A DNA stretch of 64,000 bases from Rutidosis leptorrhynchoides. Lineage: Eukaryota > Streptophyta > Magnoliopsida > Asterales > Asteraceae. The notes beneath the pieces were generated by a model that saw only the letters and a program-made list of their open reading frames with translations, did no database searches and had not been told where the DNA came from. The stretch spans positions 207,349,501-207,413,500 of the forward strand of contig NC_092338.1 of the NCBI RefSeq assembly GCF_046630445.1. Direction: 5' to 3'. Of this stretch, positions 46,552-61,206 are shown piece after piece. Position numbers and translations under genes: made by a program. Numbering within the stretch: the stretch's first letter is position 1; each line of letters opens with the position of its first letter.

Positions 46552-48713
46552 GACTTACTGTAATATAATCACGTTGATCAAGTGTCATTATATTATACTA
46601 ACTCATGCATCAATTTCCAACACTACTTCAAAAACAATCATAATTTAAATTCAAAGATTTACATAATATAGAAACTAAAACAGTTTCCTTTTATGAGATA
46701 ACACAGATAGTGCGGAGAGATAATTAATATCGGACGAGAATATTTATGAAGATATCTTCAGAAATATTGAGGATATTAATAAAGAAAGATATGATGATAT
46801 CTTCGAATTTCGGGATCAAATTGTGATGAAGAAATTCATTCACGATGATTTAGAGCGATTAAGGAGTAAGGTATTCGTTAAAGATTTCATCAGAAACAGA
46901 ATCATCAGGATTCTTTATGTACAAGTTTAGTCCTTGTGATTTATTTAGAGTCTCCTTCATAGTTCGCTCAATCCATTTTCCAGTTCCAACTTTTTTGAGC
47001 TTTGCCAACATACTATTTTTTTATCATCACTTTCGACTATTAAGGTCGTTTACGGTTGTCTATAGTTTCTGTTGCTTCATTTAGCTCTTTCAGAATTTGG
47101 AGTATTGATTCGTTCACTGGGTGCTTTTCAGAATTTCAGAATGGAAGATCATAATTTTAAGAGATAAATGTTATATGTATACATATAACTGTTGATATAG
47201 AAACACTGCGAGATGTCGAAATACTGATTGCTGATTCTCGGTAATTGGTATGGCAATTCTTGTTACAAGATGCAGATAAGTATATGATAGGGTTTTAATG
47301 GACATATATAATGGTTTTTCAGAGAGATTTAAGCCAGTGAGAAATGAAGTTGCTGGTAAATTTACTGCTAATGTGGTGGGATATAAACGGTTTCCCGATA
47401 ACGATAACAAAAGGCAACTTATATATCACGGTTATAATAAGGCTAATCCGAATGAAAGTCGAAGTTTTCTTGCTGGAGCTGTGACAAAATTGGCTATTTT
47501 GAAAAAGAATTGCAATGTTATTTTCGGTAATAGCAATGTCAAAGGAGCTTGTACAGATATGTGTTAAACTTTACTCAGGTTCCGAGTGTTTTCAGGTGCA
47601 TAACTATATGCATCAATCTTTTCTTCCGTAGATGAAGTGCGGTTGGTTCATCCTCTCGATTGAGGTGTTTTCAAGAATCATGAAAGGTTTGAACACAGAT
47701 TGTAATCGTCAAGATACAATTGAGGTTTAAGATGAAATCAAGTGGCAAACTTGAAGAATTGTTTAGTTTCATATGTTATAATCAATATTTTATTTCATTT
47801 TAATTGTCCAATGTTAGTAGTCTACAGATGATAGTCCACAGTTAACAGTCCAATAATTCATATATAGATTAATATATAATATTCGAATTAATTAATACGT
47901 ATCGTTACCCGTGTACATGTCTCAGATTTGATCACAACTCAAAGTATATATATTATTGTAGAATCAACCTCAACCCTGTTTAGAGAACTCGATCATTACT
48001 GCATATAGAGTGTCTATAGTTATTCCAAATAATATTTATAGATGCGTCGATATGATATGTCAAAACTTTGTATACGTGTCCTGAAATTTAAAGTGCGTAA
48101 AATAACAGTAATTAAATGATGATAAATAAAGTGCGTAAAATAAATAACAGAAATTAATTGACGATAAATAAAATTGCGTGAATTAAAATTGCGAAAAATA
48201 AATTGCGATAATTAAATGTAATAAGGAATTAACAGTTAGCTAGGAACAGTTAGCTAGGATTTTGTTAGCGTGGATTCTTAACAAAATTTCTCATAGTTAA
48301 TTTGTTTGTTTCTAACAAATTTTATTTTGTCCAATATTTTCTTCATTATGCCACTTGTTGGATTCTGATAGGTCAAAATCAAAATATGAAATTGAATAAA
48401 AATGGTTATTTTGTGGTGAACGGATTCGTATATCTGTGGATGTAAATAGGATAGTAGATGATCGTTGAATCAGATTCGAAGAATGTACAGTGTAACTTAT
48501 TAATGTGAAATCTAAATATTCCTCAGGTATTACCTACCCGTTAAAATATTTTCACCATTAACGGTTTATCCAATAGAGTTTTTAATTACAATCTTTATGA
48601 AAATATACTTTCATATATATATTCTTCAGATATAATCATGGATTTAATGAGTTAATGTGATATTAATCTCATTTAGTTTTTGGTTGGAACTAGAATAAAT
48701 AATCTCTAAAACT
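46552..48713 (-). other. Element F internal region, central part
   Basis: About 2.2 kb homologous (inverted) to 55400-57470 of E. No gag or pol. It contains a degenerate GCGATAATTAAA-like array (about 48085-48220) and an imperfect hairpin CAGGTATTACCTACCCG (48524-48540). An 89-codon antisense ORF at 47298-47567 is discussed under rejected items. Confidence 0.7.
48524..48540 (-). repeat. CGGGTA hairpin of element F
   Basis: In sense CGGGTAGGTAATACCTG, an inverted repeat with one mismatch. The perfect versions are at 55548-55564 (E) and 21687-21703 (B). Confidence 0.75.
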
Positions 48714-49265
48714 TTAGAGATTACGTAATCGCCATGAAGAATGAAGATAAATGATGTAGAACGTATGTAGAATGATGATTATACTCGAGGTACAGAAGGA
48801 GATGTTGAGGCATGTGATGTTGATGGTACTGGTGCTGTTTATTGATGGTACTATTGGTGCCAATGATGTTGCTGAAGCTGGTAAATTTTGCACCATATTC
48901 TCCAAATTGATTATTCGAGCGCGAAGTTCGTTGATTTCTTATATTATCCCGGGATGATTGTCGATCGGAACGAGCGAATGAATAAGGTTTAGAATTTTAG
49001 ATAGAATATAATCGTGGCGAGATACTCTGGAAATGAGAGAGAAAATAGTATTACGAACTAGTTCGTGGGTAAGTGCTTCAGGTTCTTCGCTAAGAGGTGA
49101 ATTTGATGGATGGAAGGGATCACCTTCTTCATGTCTCCAATGATTGAGAAGGCTACGAACCTATCCCCAATTCATCCAGAATATATGATGGCGGATTGGT
49201 TGATCCATTCCGGTCACACTGCTTTCGGAGCTTGAGTGGGATTCCATTTCGGAATCCGAGGGACA
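48714..49265 (-). pseudogene. Decayed pre-gag-like ORF of element F
   Basis: In sense the reading frame includes SDSEMESHSSSESSVTGMD, FWMNWG, EEPEALTHELVRNTIFSLIS, RVSRHDYILSKILNLIHSL and, further on, LENMVQNLPASATSL. At least one stop follows MNWG where E has Arg/Trp, and other lesions are present. E (54788-55120) has the same sequence with different lesions, so the ancestor coded for a protein of unknown function between PBS and the place where gag would be. Confidence 0.6.
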
Positions 49266-49705
49266 TGAATTGATGACGAATTCCATATCGTACAATTTGA
49301 TAAAGGATTTTTTGAAATGAAATGATTTTCTGGCTATCGGATGCTATTCTAATTACATAGAATATCTATATATAGAGCAAACGATTTCGTAGATTACGGA
49401 GGAATTTACAGAATATGTCAAGCAATTATACAGTAATAGATACGATAAGATATGATTTAGCAGATACGCTAAGATATGAATTTTTTTTGTCTATACACTA
49501 TTCATGCAATCAATGCAGCAAGACGTGTCTAGACTAAGAATGATAAGCAAGTAATTTCCTACAGATGATAAGTAGATGCTTTCCGACTAGAAATGATAAG
49601 CAAAACTTTTAACATGCAGACACGGTCGAAGTCCAGACTCACTAATGTATCCTTACGACTTATCAGTTAGACACACTAATACAGACCTGGTTCGCTAAGA
49701 CCACC

Positions 49706-49717
49706 GCTCTGATACCA
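49706..49717 (-). promoter_or_regulatory. Element F primer binding site
   Basis: Sense TGGTATCAGAGC, two bases from the LTR end, followed by the leader shared with E and B. Confidence 0.92.
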
Positions 49718-50804
49718 ACTTTCATGACCCGTCCTAATCCATAAGAACGAATAAATTACACTTGGTTACATCGCGAGGTACTTGACCTCTATATGATACA
49801 TTTTACAAACATTGCATTCGTTTTTAAAAGACAAACTTTCATTTCATCGAAAGTTGACGGCATGCATACCATTTCATAATATATCCAACTATACTTGACT
49901 TAATAATAATCTTGATGAACTCGACGACTCGAATGCAACGTCTTTTGAAATATGTCATGAATGACTCCAAGTAATATCTCTAATATGAGCAAATGCACAG
50001 CGGAAGATTTATTTCATACCTGAGAATAAACATGCTTTCAAGTGTCGACCAAAAGGTTGGTGAGTTCATTAGTTTAACATAAATAATCATTTCCATCATT
50101 TTAATAGACCACAATATTTTCATTTTCATTTCTCATAAATATATGTCCGATGCATAGAGACAAAAATCATTCATATAGATTGAACACCTGGTAACCGACA
50201 TTAATAAGATGCATATAAGAATATACCCTATCATTTCGGGAAATCCTTCGAAAATGATAAAAATGAATTCGAAGTACTAAAGCATCCGGTACTTTGGATG
50301 AGGTTCATTATGCCCAATAGATCTATCTTTAGGAGTTGCATCAATTAGTAGATCGATTTACTAATTCTTAGGCTACCAAGCAAAAGGGGCATATTCGGGT
50401 TCGATCATTCACCCATATAATGGAGTTTCAATTACTTGTGTCTATTTCGTAAAACATTTATAAAAGCGCATGTATTCTCAGTCCCAAAAATATATATTGC
50501 AAAAGCATTTAAAAAGGGAGTAATGAAACTCATAATATTGTATTCTGTAGTAAAAATACATATGACGTCATTGAACAAATGTAGAGTTGGCCTCGGATTC
50601 ACGAACCTATATCATATATATGTATATTAACACATATAATCGTAATCAAATAAGTTTATATATTAATATTAGTAATATATTTTATATTTTCATTTTCTAT
50701 CTTGTTAATAAATAATTAATATATATTTTTAATTTAAATAAGTTCTTAATATTAATATATCAAATACTTATTAAATTACTTTAATTAACCAATTTATTGA
50801 TAAT

Positions 50805-50806
<2 letters not shown>

Positions 50807-50884
<78 letters not shown>
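50807..50884. repeat. Expanded (AT)n tract in F 5' LTR
   Basis: About 78 bp here against a few AT units at the equivalent site (about 38285-38295) of the twin LTR. Confidence 0.95.
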
Positions 50885-50888
<4 letters not shown>

Positions 50889-51113
50889 AATATAATACAT
50901 ATAACTTAATATTTGTTTGGTAGAAATAATAATAATAATAATAATACTAAATAAAAAGTTGTATTATTTTTACAATAAAAACACTAATAGTGATAATAAT
51001 ACTTAAAAATAATATTTGATAATAATAATACTGATAATTATAATAACTATAAAACTAATAATTTTTCTGCTAAAGATAATTATGATACTAGTTTAGGTGT
51101 AATAATAATCCTA

Positions 51114-51645
<532 letters not shown>

Positions 51646-54187
51646 GACCTCGCTTTTTCTGATTAAAACTAGGATTTTAATTTAATAAACCCGATCCTAT
51701 TTGTTTCCCTTTCTCTTTTTCTTCTTCAATTTCAAAACCCATTTGATCATCATTGCCATTTCTCTATCTTATTCTTGTTCATCATCATCATTAGTATACA
51801 TCGTCTCCATCATCATAACCATATAAGTTATTATCATGATCCTTTACATAACCATCATCATACAATTACCATTATTATCATATCATACGATCATCGTCAT
51901 TATCTTAATCGTATATTTATGTTTTCCTTTTTCATTTATCATTTTCATTATCACCAACACACCCTCTTTATTACCATCGACTCATAATAAGTTCATCATC
52001 ATCATCACTATCTTCCTAATTATCTATCATCTATTACTTCACGATTATTATTGGCATGTTATCACAATCTTATTGTCATCAACTTAAACTCGTTACTAGC
52101 ATTAAAATTGGTCCAGAATCACTTCAGCCCAACAGTCAAACCCAATTGTAATCCACTTACTAATAAACGGCCCAACAACAATTAGCCTAAACAAAAGTCC
52201 ATTAATTTAAATGGGCCGTAACAGTCCAGATACGTTGGTTAGCCCGTATAACAAATAAGAAGTCCAAAATGTGAGTTTGTGAATGATTTAATTCGATCAT
52301 GATCAACATAGCCCCACCATGTTCCTTTATTGTATAAAAAAATTAGCTTTTTTTAATCCCACTAGTGAATAAGTGTGTGGGTATGATAGTGGATGTCAGC
52401 CCTTCTATAATCAAATAAAAATCAAAAGCAATCGTATCATTTGATTTATCAAGTGGGTGAAGTGGGGTTCGGTACCACTGGATCAAGCATAAGGCAGCTG
52501 TCAAGCAGTAGGAAATAAATCACATGTTTGTAGTTCTATGGTAGTGATGTGATCGAAGGGTAATAACAAAATAGTAGCAATGATACACGTAAAAAAATAG
52601 TGGTGTAGGCAAACTACAGCAGAAATAAAATTTATTACTGTAGTAATGTTTGGTTTGGTATTTGAACAAAAAGAAGCAGAAAGAAATGCAAGCACCTGAA
52701 GTTGGAAATAAATGGGTGTGTTTATAGTGGCTGTTATGAGGTTGTTTCACAGCATGTAAATAGCAGCAATAATAAATGAAATAGAAGACTGCAGCGGTAG
52801 TAGTAATAGTAGACATGTAGAGGTGGCGATTTGGATTGTAGAATCATGGTTTAGAGGTGAGTTTCGAATGGACAACCATATTAAAATAGAAGTAATGCAG
52901 CAGTTTTTAATATGAAACAGATAGAATATTAGTTGCAGGTCTGGTTGGTGTTTTAACGGTTGAAGGTGGTGATCAATCATGGAGAAAGAACTGGCGGTGG
53001 TTGCATGATGGTGGTGGTTCGTGGGTAGTGGTGTGATAGGTTACGGTCAAACATAATGATGGTGATGAAGTGATCCAACACTAGTGAATGGGTTTCGTTA
53101 TTTGTGGTTGTTAAACGAGTTTGATCAAACAGAAATTATGAATCACTAGCTCGTGAGTGTTTGGCTTTGCATAGTCCCTGGACAGAAAATAGGAGAGTAT
53201 AGCATTAGCATATGAATTACAACAGCAACATTTATGATTTTGGGTCTGGTTCTCGGTTGTAAAACATTTGCAACAATTGACAATTCTTGTGATGGTTTGG
53301 TGATCGTTATAGTTATGGTGATGAAGTTAGTTTTTAAGTGGGTTTCGATATTCATGAAAGAAACAGAAAGGCAATAACACAGAGGTTTGATGGTTTGAGG
53401 TTCCCAAATAAATAGAAAAGAGAAGTAGTTTGATGGGTTGTGTGATGGTGATTTCGAAACAGAAAGAAAAAGAAATCGGGCATCCATAGTTAAAGGTTGT
53501 GGTGTCGATTGAGATGAAGGTAATGGTGTGAAGTGGTTCAACGAAGGTGTTGTGATGGAAACATGTAACTAGTGAAGGTTGTTTGTGTTAGTGTTAATAT
53601 CCATCCTAATCTATCTGTTATTATATGTATATACAGATGGCTAAAGAATCAAAAACATTGATGTGGAGACAAATAGAAGGTTGATATGCAACCAACATTA
53701 AACAGTAATCAAATCCGTGAATCTCAAATTTCATTCTCATTTAAATATAATAATAATATAATAATAATTATAATAATATTAAAAATAGAAACGTGTGATA
53801 ATATTAGTCGTCGTCTACTATTTCATTCACGGACTGAAATTCGTGACCGTTGACAATGGATAAAAGTACACAGAAAAATTCTAAATTTTTATATTAAACA
53901 TCTTTTATTTATTCTAATCATTATTTTATAAAAACGGTCATTAATTATTTTTAAATTTATTAAATGAAATTTAAATCACTGTCCGCGCTCGATCTCAAGT
54001 AAAATATAAAAAGTGTTAAAACTTTAACGAATAGTTCCTAAATACATTTTTAATAAGCCTAACATTTATAGAACTCATTTTCGTATCACCGTTTATTTTA
54101 AAGTTACATAAGTTTGAATTTAACTTGCTTAATATCAATCGGAACATCAAATGACTATTCCAATCATTTAATATTTATTTTTAATAT

Positions 54188-54190
<3 letters not shown>

Positions 54191-54249
<59 letters not shown>
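54191..54249. repeat. Expanded (AT)n tract near start of F 5' LTR
   Basis: About 59 bp; the twin LTR has only about 12 bp at 41684-41695. Confidence 0.95.
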
Positions 54250-54253
<4 letters not shown>

Positions 54254-54542
54254 TATATTTTAAATAATAATTATTATAATATCCTATTTTTATTTTATTA
54301 ATTTTTAAAAACAATAACATGTAATACTTTAATTTATATTTCAAATTATTATTTATATATACATACACACATATCTATTTAAAATTAATTGTTCATGAAT
54401 CGTCGGGCACATTCCAAAGGTAAATAATTACATGAAAATAGTTTACAAATTTTAATATTCAACATTACAGACTTTGCTTATCGTGTGGAAAATCAAATAA
54501 GAATTAAGTTTAAATTTGGTCGGAAATTTCCGGGTCGTCACA

Positions 54543-54547
54543 AATTA
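54543..54547. repeat. Target-site duplication of element F, right copy (AATTA)
   Basis: Matches 37194-37198; element E's leader resumes here. Confidence 0.92.
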
Positions 54548-54787
54548 CCTGCTTATCATTCTTAGTCTAGACACGTTTTACTGCCTCTATTGCATAGAAA
54601 GTGTATAGATAAATTCATATCTTAGCATATCTGTTATTGTTACATTTGCCTGACAGCTTTCGTAGATTCTTCCGAAACTTATGGGATTTTAGTATTATAT
54701 ATGCATATGTAAATTATGTATTGTAGGGTACTAATCTACATCCTATAATCTATTTCTTATCAAAAATCCTTCATCTGCTCGAACGAG

Positions 54788-55120
54788 ATGAATCCCTCAA
54801 CCAGTTCAGGTTCCTCGAATTCTGACAGCTATTCCGATATGGAAACACACTTGAGTTTCGAAAGCAGTATAACCGGAATGGATCAACAAATCAGTCATCA
54901 CCAATTCTGGATGAATTGGCGATGGGTTCGTAGTCGACTTAAATAATGGAGATGCAAAGAAGGCGATCCTTTTGACCAACCAAATTGTCCTCTTGGCGAA
55001 GAACCTGAAGCACTTACCGGAGAAACTGTTCGGAATACCATTTTCTCTCTCATTTTCAGAGTATCTCGCCACGATTATATTCTATTTAAAATTCTAGATC
55101 TTATTCATTCGCTCGTCTGA
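54788..55120 (+). pseudogene. Decayed pre-gag-like ORF of element E
   Basis: ATG at 54788 opens a 52-residue Ser-rich frame (MNPSTSSGSSNSDSYSD ... FWMNWRWVRSRLK) to TAA 54944-54946. The same frame continues WRCKEGDPFDQPN, EEPEALTGETVRNTIFSLIF, RVSRHDYILFKILDLIHSLV to TGA 55118. The homologous stretch of F is at 48960-49265 on the minus strand. Seventeen residues around RVSRHDYI match except for one or two changes. Function unknown; the position corresponds to the pre-gag ORFs of elements B and C. Confidence 0.6.
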
Positions 55121-58100
55121 ACCAACAATCATCCCGAAATAATATAAGAAGTTAAAGAACTTCACGCTCGAATAATCAATTTGGAGAATATGGTGCAGAA
55201 TTACCAGCTTCAGCAACATCATCGGGACCAATAGTACCATCAATAAACAGCACCAGTACCATCAACAATCCATGCCTCAATATCTCATTATGTACCTCAA
55301 GTATAATCATCGTTCTACGTATCGTTCTACATCAATTATCTTCGTTCTACATGGCGATTATGTAATCTCTAATGTTTTAGAGATTATGTATTCTAGTTCT
55401 AATGGTAAATCAAATGAGATTAATATTATATTAACTCATTAAATCCATGATTACATCTAAAGAAAATATATATATGTAAGTATAATTTCATAAAGATTGT
55501 AATTAAAAATTCTTTCGTACAAACTGTTAATGGTTAAAATATTTTAACGGGTAGGTAATACCCGAGGAATATTTAGTTTCACATTAATAAGTTACATTGT
55601 ACATTCTTTCAATCTGATTCAACAGTCATTTACAATCCTACTTACATCCACAGATATACGTATCCGTTCACCACAGAATTACCATTCAATTTCATATTTG
55701 GATTTTGACTTATCAGAATTCAACAAGTGGCATAATGAAGAAAACATTGGACAAAAAAAAAATTGTTAGAAACAAACAATTTAACTATGAGAAGAATTCT
55801 GTTAAGAATTCACGCTAACTGTTCCTAGTTAACTGTACCTAGTTAACTTATTACATTTAATTATCGCAATTTATTATCGCAATTTTAATTCTCGCAATTT
55901 TATTTATTGTCATTTAATTTCGGTTATTTATTTTATGCACTTTAAATATCGGGACACGTATACAAGGTTTTGACATATCATATCGACGCATCTATATATA
56001 TTATTTGTAATAACCATAGACACTCTATAAGAAGTAATGTTCGAGTTAGCTATACAGAGTTGAGCTTGATTCTACAATAATATATATACTTTGAGTCGTG
56101 ATCGAGTCTGAGACATGTAACGGGTCACGACACGTATTAATTAATTCGAATATTATATATTAAAGTATATATGAATTGTTGAACTACAAATTGTGGACTC
56201 CTAACTATGGACTAATGACATTGGACAACTAAAATGAATTAAAATATTGATTACAACATATGAAACTAAACATTTCTTCAAGTTTGCCACTTGATTTCAT
56301 CTTAAACCTCATTTGTATCTTGACGATTCCAATCTGCGTTCAAACCTTTCATGATTCTTGAAAACACCTCAATCGAGAGGATGAACCAACCGCACTTCGT
56401 CTACGGAAGGAAGGATTGATACATATAGTTATGCACCTGAGAACACTCAGAACCTGAGTAAACGTTTAACACATATCTGTGCTAGCTCCTTTGGCATTGT
56501 TATTACCGAAAATAACTTTACAATTCCTTTCCAAATTAGCCAATTTTGTCACAGCTCCAGCAAATCAACTTTGACTTTCATTCAAATAAACCTTACTATA
56601 TCTTTGATATATAAGTTTGCCTTTCATCATCGTTACCGGAGAATCGTTTATATTCCATCACATTAACAGCAAACTTACCAAAAACTGTGTCGATCTTTGA
56701 TTTTCAGAAAAATCATTATATTCATTAAACCCTATCATATACTCATCCGCATCTTGTAACGAGAATTACCATACCAATTACCGAGGATCAGCAATCAGTA
56801 TTTTGAAACTTCACAGCATGTCAACATCAACAGTTATATGTATACATATAACATTTATCTCTAGAATCATGATCTTCCATTCTGAAATTCTAAAAAGCAC
56901 CCATTCTACGAATTAATGCTTCAGAGTTTGAAAAAGCTGAATGAAGCAACAGCAAGAACTGTAAACGAACTTAACCATCGGAAGCTTGATGATAAAGAAT
57001 AGCATGTTGACAAAACTCAGAAAAGTTGGAACTAAAAAAGCGGATTATGCGAAACTATGAAGGAGGCTGTGGACAAACCACAAAGACTAAACCTGCCTTC
57101 AAAGAATCCAAATGATTCAGTATCTACTGAAATCATTAGCGAATACCTTACTCCTTAATCACTCTAAATCATTGTAAATGAATTTCTTCATCACACTGTG
57201 AATCTAAAATTCTAAGATATTATAGTATCTTTCATTGTAAATATCATCAATATTTTTGAAGATATCTTCATAAATATTCTCGTTCGATATTAATAATCTC
57301 TCAGCACTATCTGTGTTATCTCATAAAAGGAAACTGTTTTAGTTTCTATATTCTGTAAATCTTTGAATTTAAACTATGAATGTTTTTGAAGTAGTGTTGG
57401 AAATTGATGCATGAGTTAGTATAATATAATGACACTTGATCAACGTGATTATATTGCAGTAAGTCATGCTGAGTTTCTAAATGAAGCGTGATGATTCACA
57501 GACCATAACGTCATCATGTACCATGTTACACGACTTTTACATTCTACCTAATCTCTGAACATATCAAGAACATATCTTCCTGATAGTTCTATCTTTTCCC
57601 TTGAATTTTGGTAATTTAACCAATCAAGATCGTGCTATTACAATCTCTCTCTTAAAATGTTAACTATGTTCATTTCGAATTTCATATCTACGAATTCGGG
57701 ACCATTATTCGCTTGACTTAAAGTAGGGAAGAGAAAAAAAAGTATGGAACTCCAAAATATAAAAGAAATAAAGAGGGTAAATTTATAATGGAAATATCAG
57801 ACAGAGTAATCGAGGCAGATCACCGTACTTAATTATAGAGATCCTAATTTCCTTATTCGCCAAAGAATCAAATCTTTTAGATTTCGAAGATTTTCTTTAA
57901 ATCCCTTGAATTCCAGAATTCAATCCTAACTACGTCAAAAGTTAAGACAAATCTTTAATTTCTTCATTTCACTTTTTTGTGACAACTTCACTCGTACTCT
58001 TCACATAAACAAATTGCTTTATCCAGATTACTCTATGGTAATAAAACTCAATCTATCAGCTCATAATTGTCATGAAAACATTCTTATTGTTATCCATGAC

Positions 58101-58126
58101 GACCTCGATCAAATTTTGGGGACGAA
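55121..58126 (+). other. Element E internal noncoding region
   Basis: About 3 kb, homologous throughout to F's internal DNA in inverted orientation. It holds a hairpin at 55548-55564, an inverted GCGATAAT-like array (55855-55945) and the uninterrupted target of solo LTR G (about 57460). No gag, protease, RT, RNase H or integrase remnant is visible. Confidence 0.75.
55548..55564 (+). repeat. CGGGTA hairpin of element E
   Basis: CGGGTA, five-base loop, TACCCG. It lies within TTAACGGGTAGGTAATACCC, whose first 14 bases equal the sequence directly before the 3' LTR. Confidence 0.85.
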
Positions 58127-58147
58127 ATTTCTTTAACGGGTAGGTAC
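58127..58147 (+). promoter_or_regulatory. Element E polypurine-tract region
   Basis: The sequence before the 3' LTR reads ATTTCTTTAACGGGTAGGTAC, preceded by TTGGGGACGA. Plus-strand priming should start here, although the tract is not a pure purine run. Confidence 0.75.
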
Positions 58148-58448
58148 TGTGATGACCCAGAAATTTCCGACCAAATTTAAACTTAATTCGTAATTGATTT
58201 CGACACGATGAGCATAGTCTGTAATGTTGAGTAACAAAGTTTGTAAACTATATTCATAATATCATTTGACCTTTGACTACTCCTGAACGATTCACGAACA
58301 ACTAATTTGTAAATAGATATATATATAATTTTATTAGAAATATTATTTGATATAATATATGATTTAATTGTTGGAAATAAATATATAAAATAATATCAGT
58401 ATATTTAATATTATTAATTTAATATATAATATATAGATATGCATATAA

Positions 58449-58453
<5 letters not shown>

Positions 58454-58491
<38 letters not shown>

Positions 58492-58585
58492 TATATGTAT
58501 ATTATAAAACGAAATATTATATATTGTAATTGTTATAATCAATGTTGAATAATAATAATAATATATAATAATTATTATGTAACGA

Positions 58586-58674
<89 letters not shown>
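58454..58674. repeat. (AT)n microsatellites in E 3' LTR
   Basis: Tracts at 58454-58486 and about 58588-58674. Confidence 0.95.
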
Positions 58675-58677
<3 letters not shown>

Positions 58678-60693
58678 AATATAGAATATATATTTTGTGA
58701 TTTCGAAGTTATTTAATAAACGACGGTAACGCTCAATTGTCATTCGATAGATAGTAAACGAGTTAAAAAGGAGATTATGTGAATTTTAAAATAAATGGTG
58801 ATCCGAAAATGGGTTTTATGAATTATAGGCTTAGTAAAAAATGTATTTAGGAGCTATTTATTAAATTTTAAAACTTTTTATATTTTACTTGGGATTGGGA
58901 GTGAATAATTAATGTAATTTTTATTTAATAGTTAAGGATCGAATTTTATACCATAATCACAAAAATAAATAAATATTGCTAATCTAAAAATTTGAGATTT
59001 TTTCAAAGACTTTTATCCGTCATTAATTAACATTGGAGCACGATACACAATTAGCAAATATCTGTCGGTAGAAGTTGCTAGATTAATATGGTTGCTACCT
59101 ATTTACCATGTGATCCTAATTATTATATATTTTAATATTATATTATATATTATTAATCTAATACTGTTTATTCTTGACTCCAATTACTTAATCTACATTA
59201 TATGTACATATAATCATATACATAATAGATATAGAAAATCCCTGCATACATGTTTCTGCTTAATGTCACCAATTCAGCCACCATTCTCAAATCATTTGAG
59301 CACCACCGGCATCACCTTTCACCACCATAAATTGCCTTCGCCATCACCAAACAATTGTCACTCTCACTTCCATCATGAACCGCCACCAACATCGAATCAC
59401 CCAAACACCCATCAATGACAACAACCACAACCCACTACTATAACCCAACCAAGAACATCATCATGAACCGCCATCTTAAACTCTATTACCACCTCTTGAA
59501 ACTCCTCTTTGTGGCTACTATTGCTACCGTTTGTTTATTTCTGTTTTAGAACAAGACCCTCACACCCACTTGGTTAAATTTAGAGTATTAATGCATTATG
59601 ATACATGATGAGATGATAAGGATTATGATGACATTCGTTTATGATGATGTGTGACGATGGGGACATAAATGACGATGACAGAGTAAGTGTTTTCTTGTTT
59701 TCGCTTCTAATACCGTTTGAAGACTTACCAAATCGAACCCACTACACAAATTTTTGATCACATACTACTACTGTAACTAGACGTTCATGTTTATGTTCCA
59801 CAACCATTCACAACCACTTTTCTTTCTTTATTTCTTGAACTATTTCCTTCACCTATTAATCACTAACCAACGTTCACATTAAACACCACCATATATCATC
59901 GTTAAATTTGCTTCTTTCGTTTTCTGTTTTGTTTGAAGACCGCCATCACCATGACCACCTTCTATCATAGCCAACCAACATCTCTTGTTGTTTGCTACTA
60001 CTCCTATCTGTTCTACAGCCACGTTTCGGTTTGCAAACGCCACGACACAACAACAGCACACCTTGCATTTTCTGCTTCTGTTTCTTGTAGTGAACCACCG
60101 CAGAATTCCCATCTAAAATCCTACGAAATCGAATTATATCTTTTCTTTATTTTACTATATTTTTTTAGTTGCTTCCTACTTTCGAACGAAAGAATTTACC
60201 ACTTGCAGAAGTCCATGTTGTTGCGTATTTTTTTTTGTTTTCTTCTCCCTTCTGATTCATTAAACAACCTGCAAACAAAGAGAAAAGATAAGGATGAACA
60301 ATGATTTAACAATAAAATTGGTGATTAGTTCAATAAGGAAACGTATATTAATTTTGAAAATGTTAAGTGGTCCTTGTTGCACGATCCTAAAAAGCAGGTA
60401 GCGAGAATCTTCTAAACAATACACCGTAATCTGATTGGGCCGTGTTTGTTTATGTAGTTGGGTCATATATATCCCTTGTGACGTTGGGCTTGATTAAGGG
60501 GATAGTGGGCCGAAGTGTTTTAGTTTACTATTGTGGACTGAAGCCCAAATTTAGTTAGGAAGGAATGATAATGGAACATGAAATTGATAATGATTTAGTT
60601 ATGATCATGATAAAAGGATCGATATTGATGAGGTGGTGGTAGATAATAGATTATGGATGGTGATGATGGTTAGGATGAAGATGATGATGATTT

Positions 60694-60746
<53 letters not shown>

Positions 60747-60969
60747 GAACGTAGGATGTAGACGATACATGAATGATGATCATGATATTTGAGTGATGAT
60801 GATGATGTCGGACTTATGATTATGATAATGATACGGTTTCCATGAGGATGATATTAGTAATTACTAGATGAATGGTGGTAATAACATCGATGATGATTGA
60901 TGAAGAATCAAAGCATAAAACTAAGTTAAAAGATATTGAAATCTTAATAATAATAGTAGAAAAACTGAT

Positions 60970-61080
60970 ACGGAGTAATGGTTAAGGTGTGAATTGGGTG
61001 AGCGGGACGTCGTCGGTTCAAACCTGGACTTGGGCATTTTTTTTAAGGGCTACTTCTTTGAGGTAGTTTACATGTTACCA
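60970..61080 (+). repeat. tRNA-like (SINE-like) segment in E 3' LTR
   Basis: Box A-like GTAATGGTTAAGGTG (60976-60989), box B-like GGTTCAAACCT (61015-61025), then GGACTTGGGCATTTTTTTT, the body CTACTTCTTTGAGGTAG and an ATT tract. The D-arm-like GGTTAAGG recalls tRNA-Ser/Leu. The same site in E's 5' LTR received element D in its tail. Confidence 0.72.
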
Positions 61081-61114
61081 ATTATTATTATTAATATCAT
61101 TATTATTATTAATA

Positions 61115-61203
<89 letters not shown>
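61081..61203. repeat. (ATT)n microsatellite after tRNA-like segment, E 3' LTR
   Basis: ATT tract with two ATC interruptions, continuing the SINE-like tail. Confidence 0.95.

Positions 61204-61206
<3 letters not shown>

Noticed and set aside
47298..47567. 89-codon antisense ORF in element F with a partly open counterpart in E (56466-56561)
   Set aside because: In the comparable 31 codons seven changes alter the residue and only one is silent, and the E copy is frameshifted upstream, so there is no sign of protein-level selection.
60970..61045. A functional tRNA gene
   Set aside because: Box A and box B-like sequences are present, but a complete acceptor stem and anticodon arm cannot be drawn; SINE-like is the better reading.
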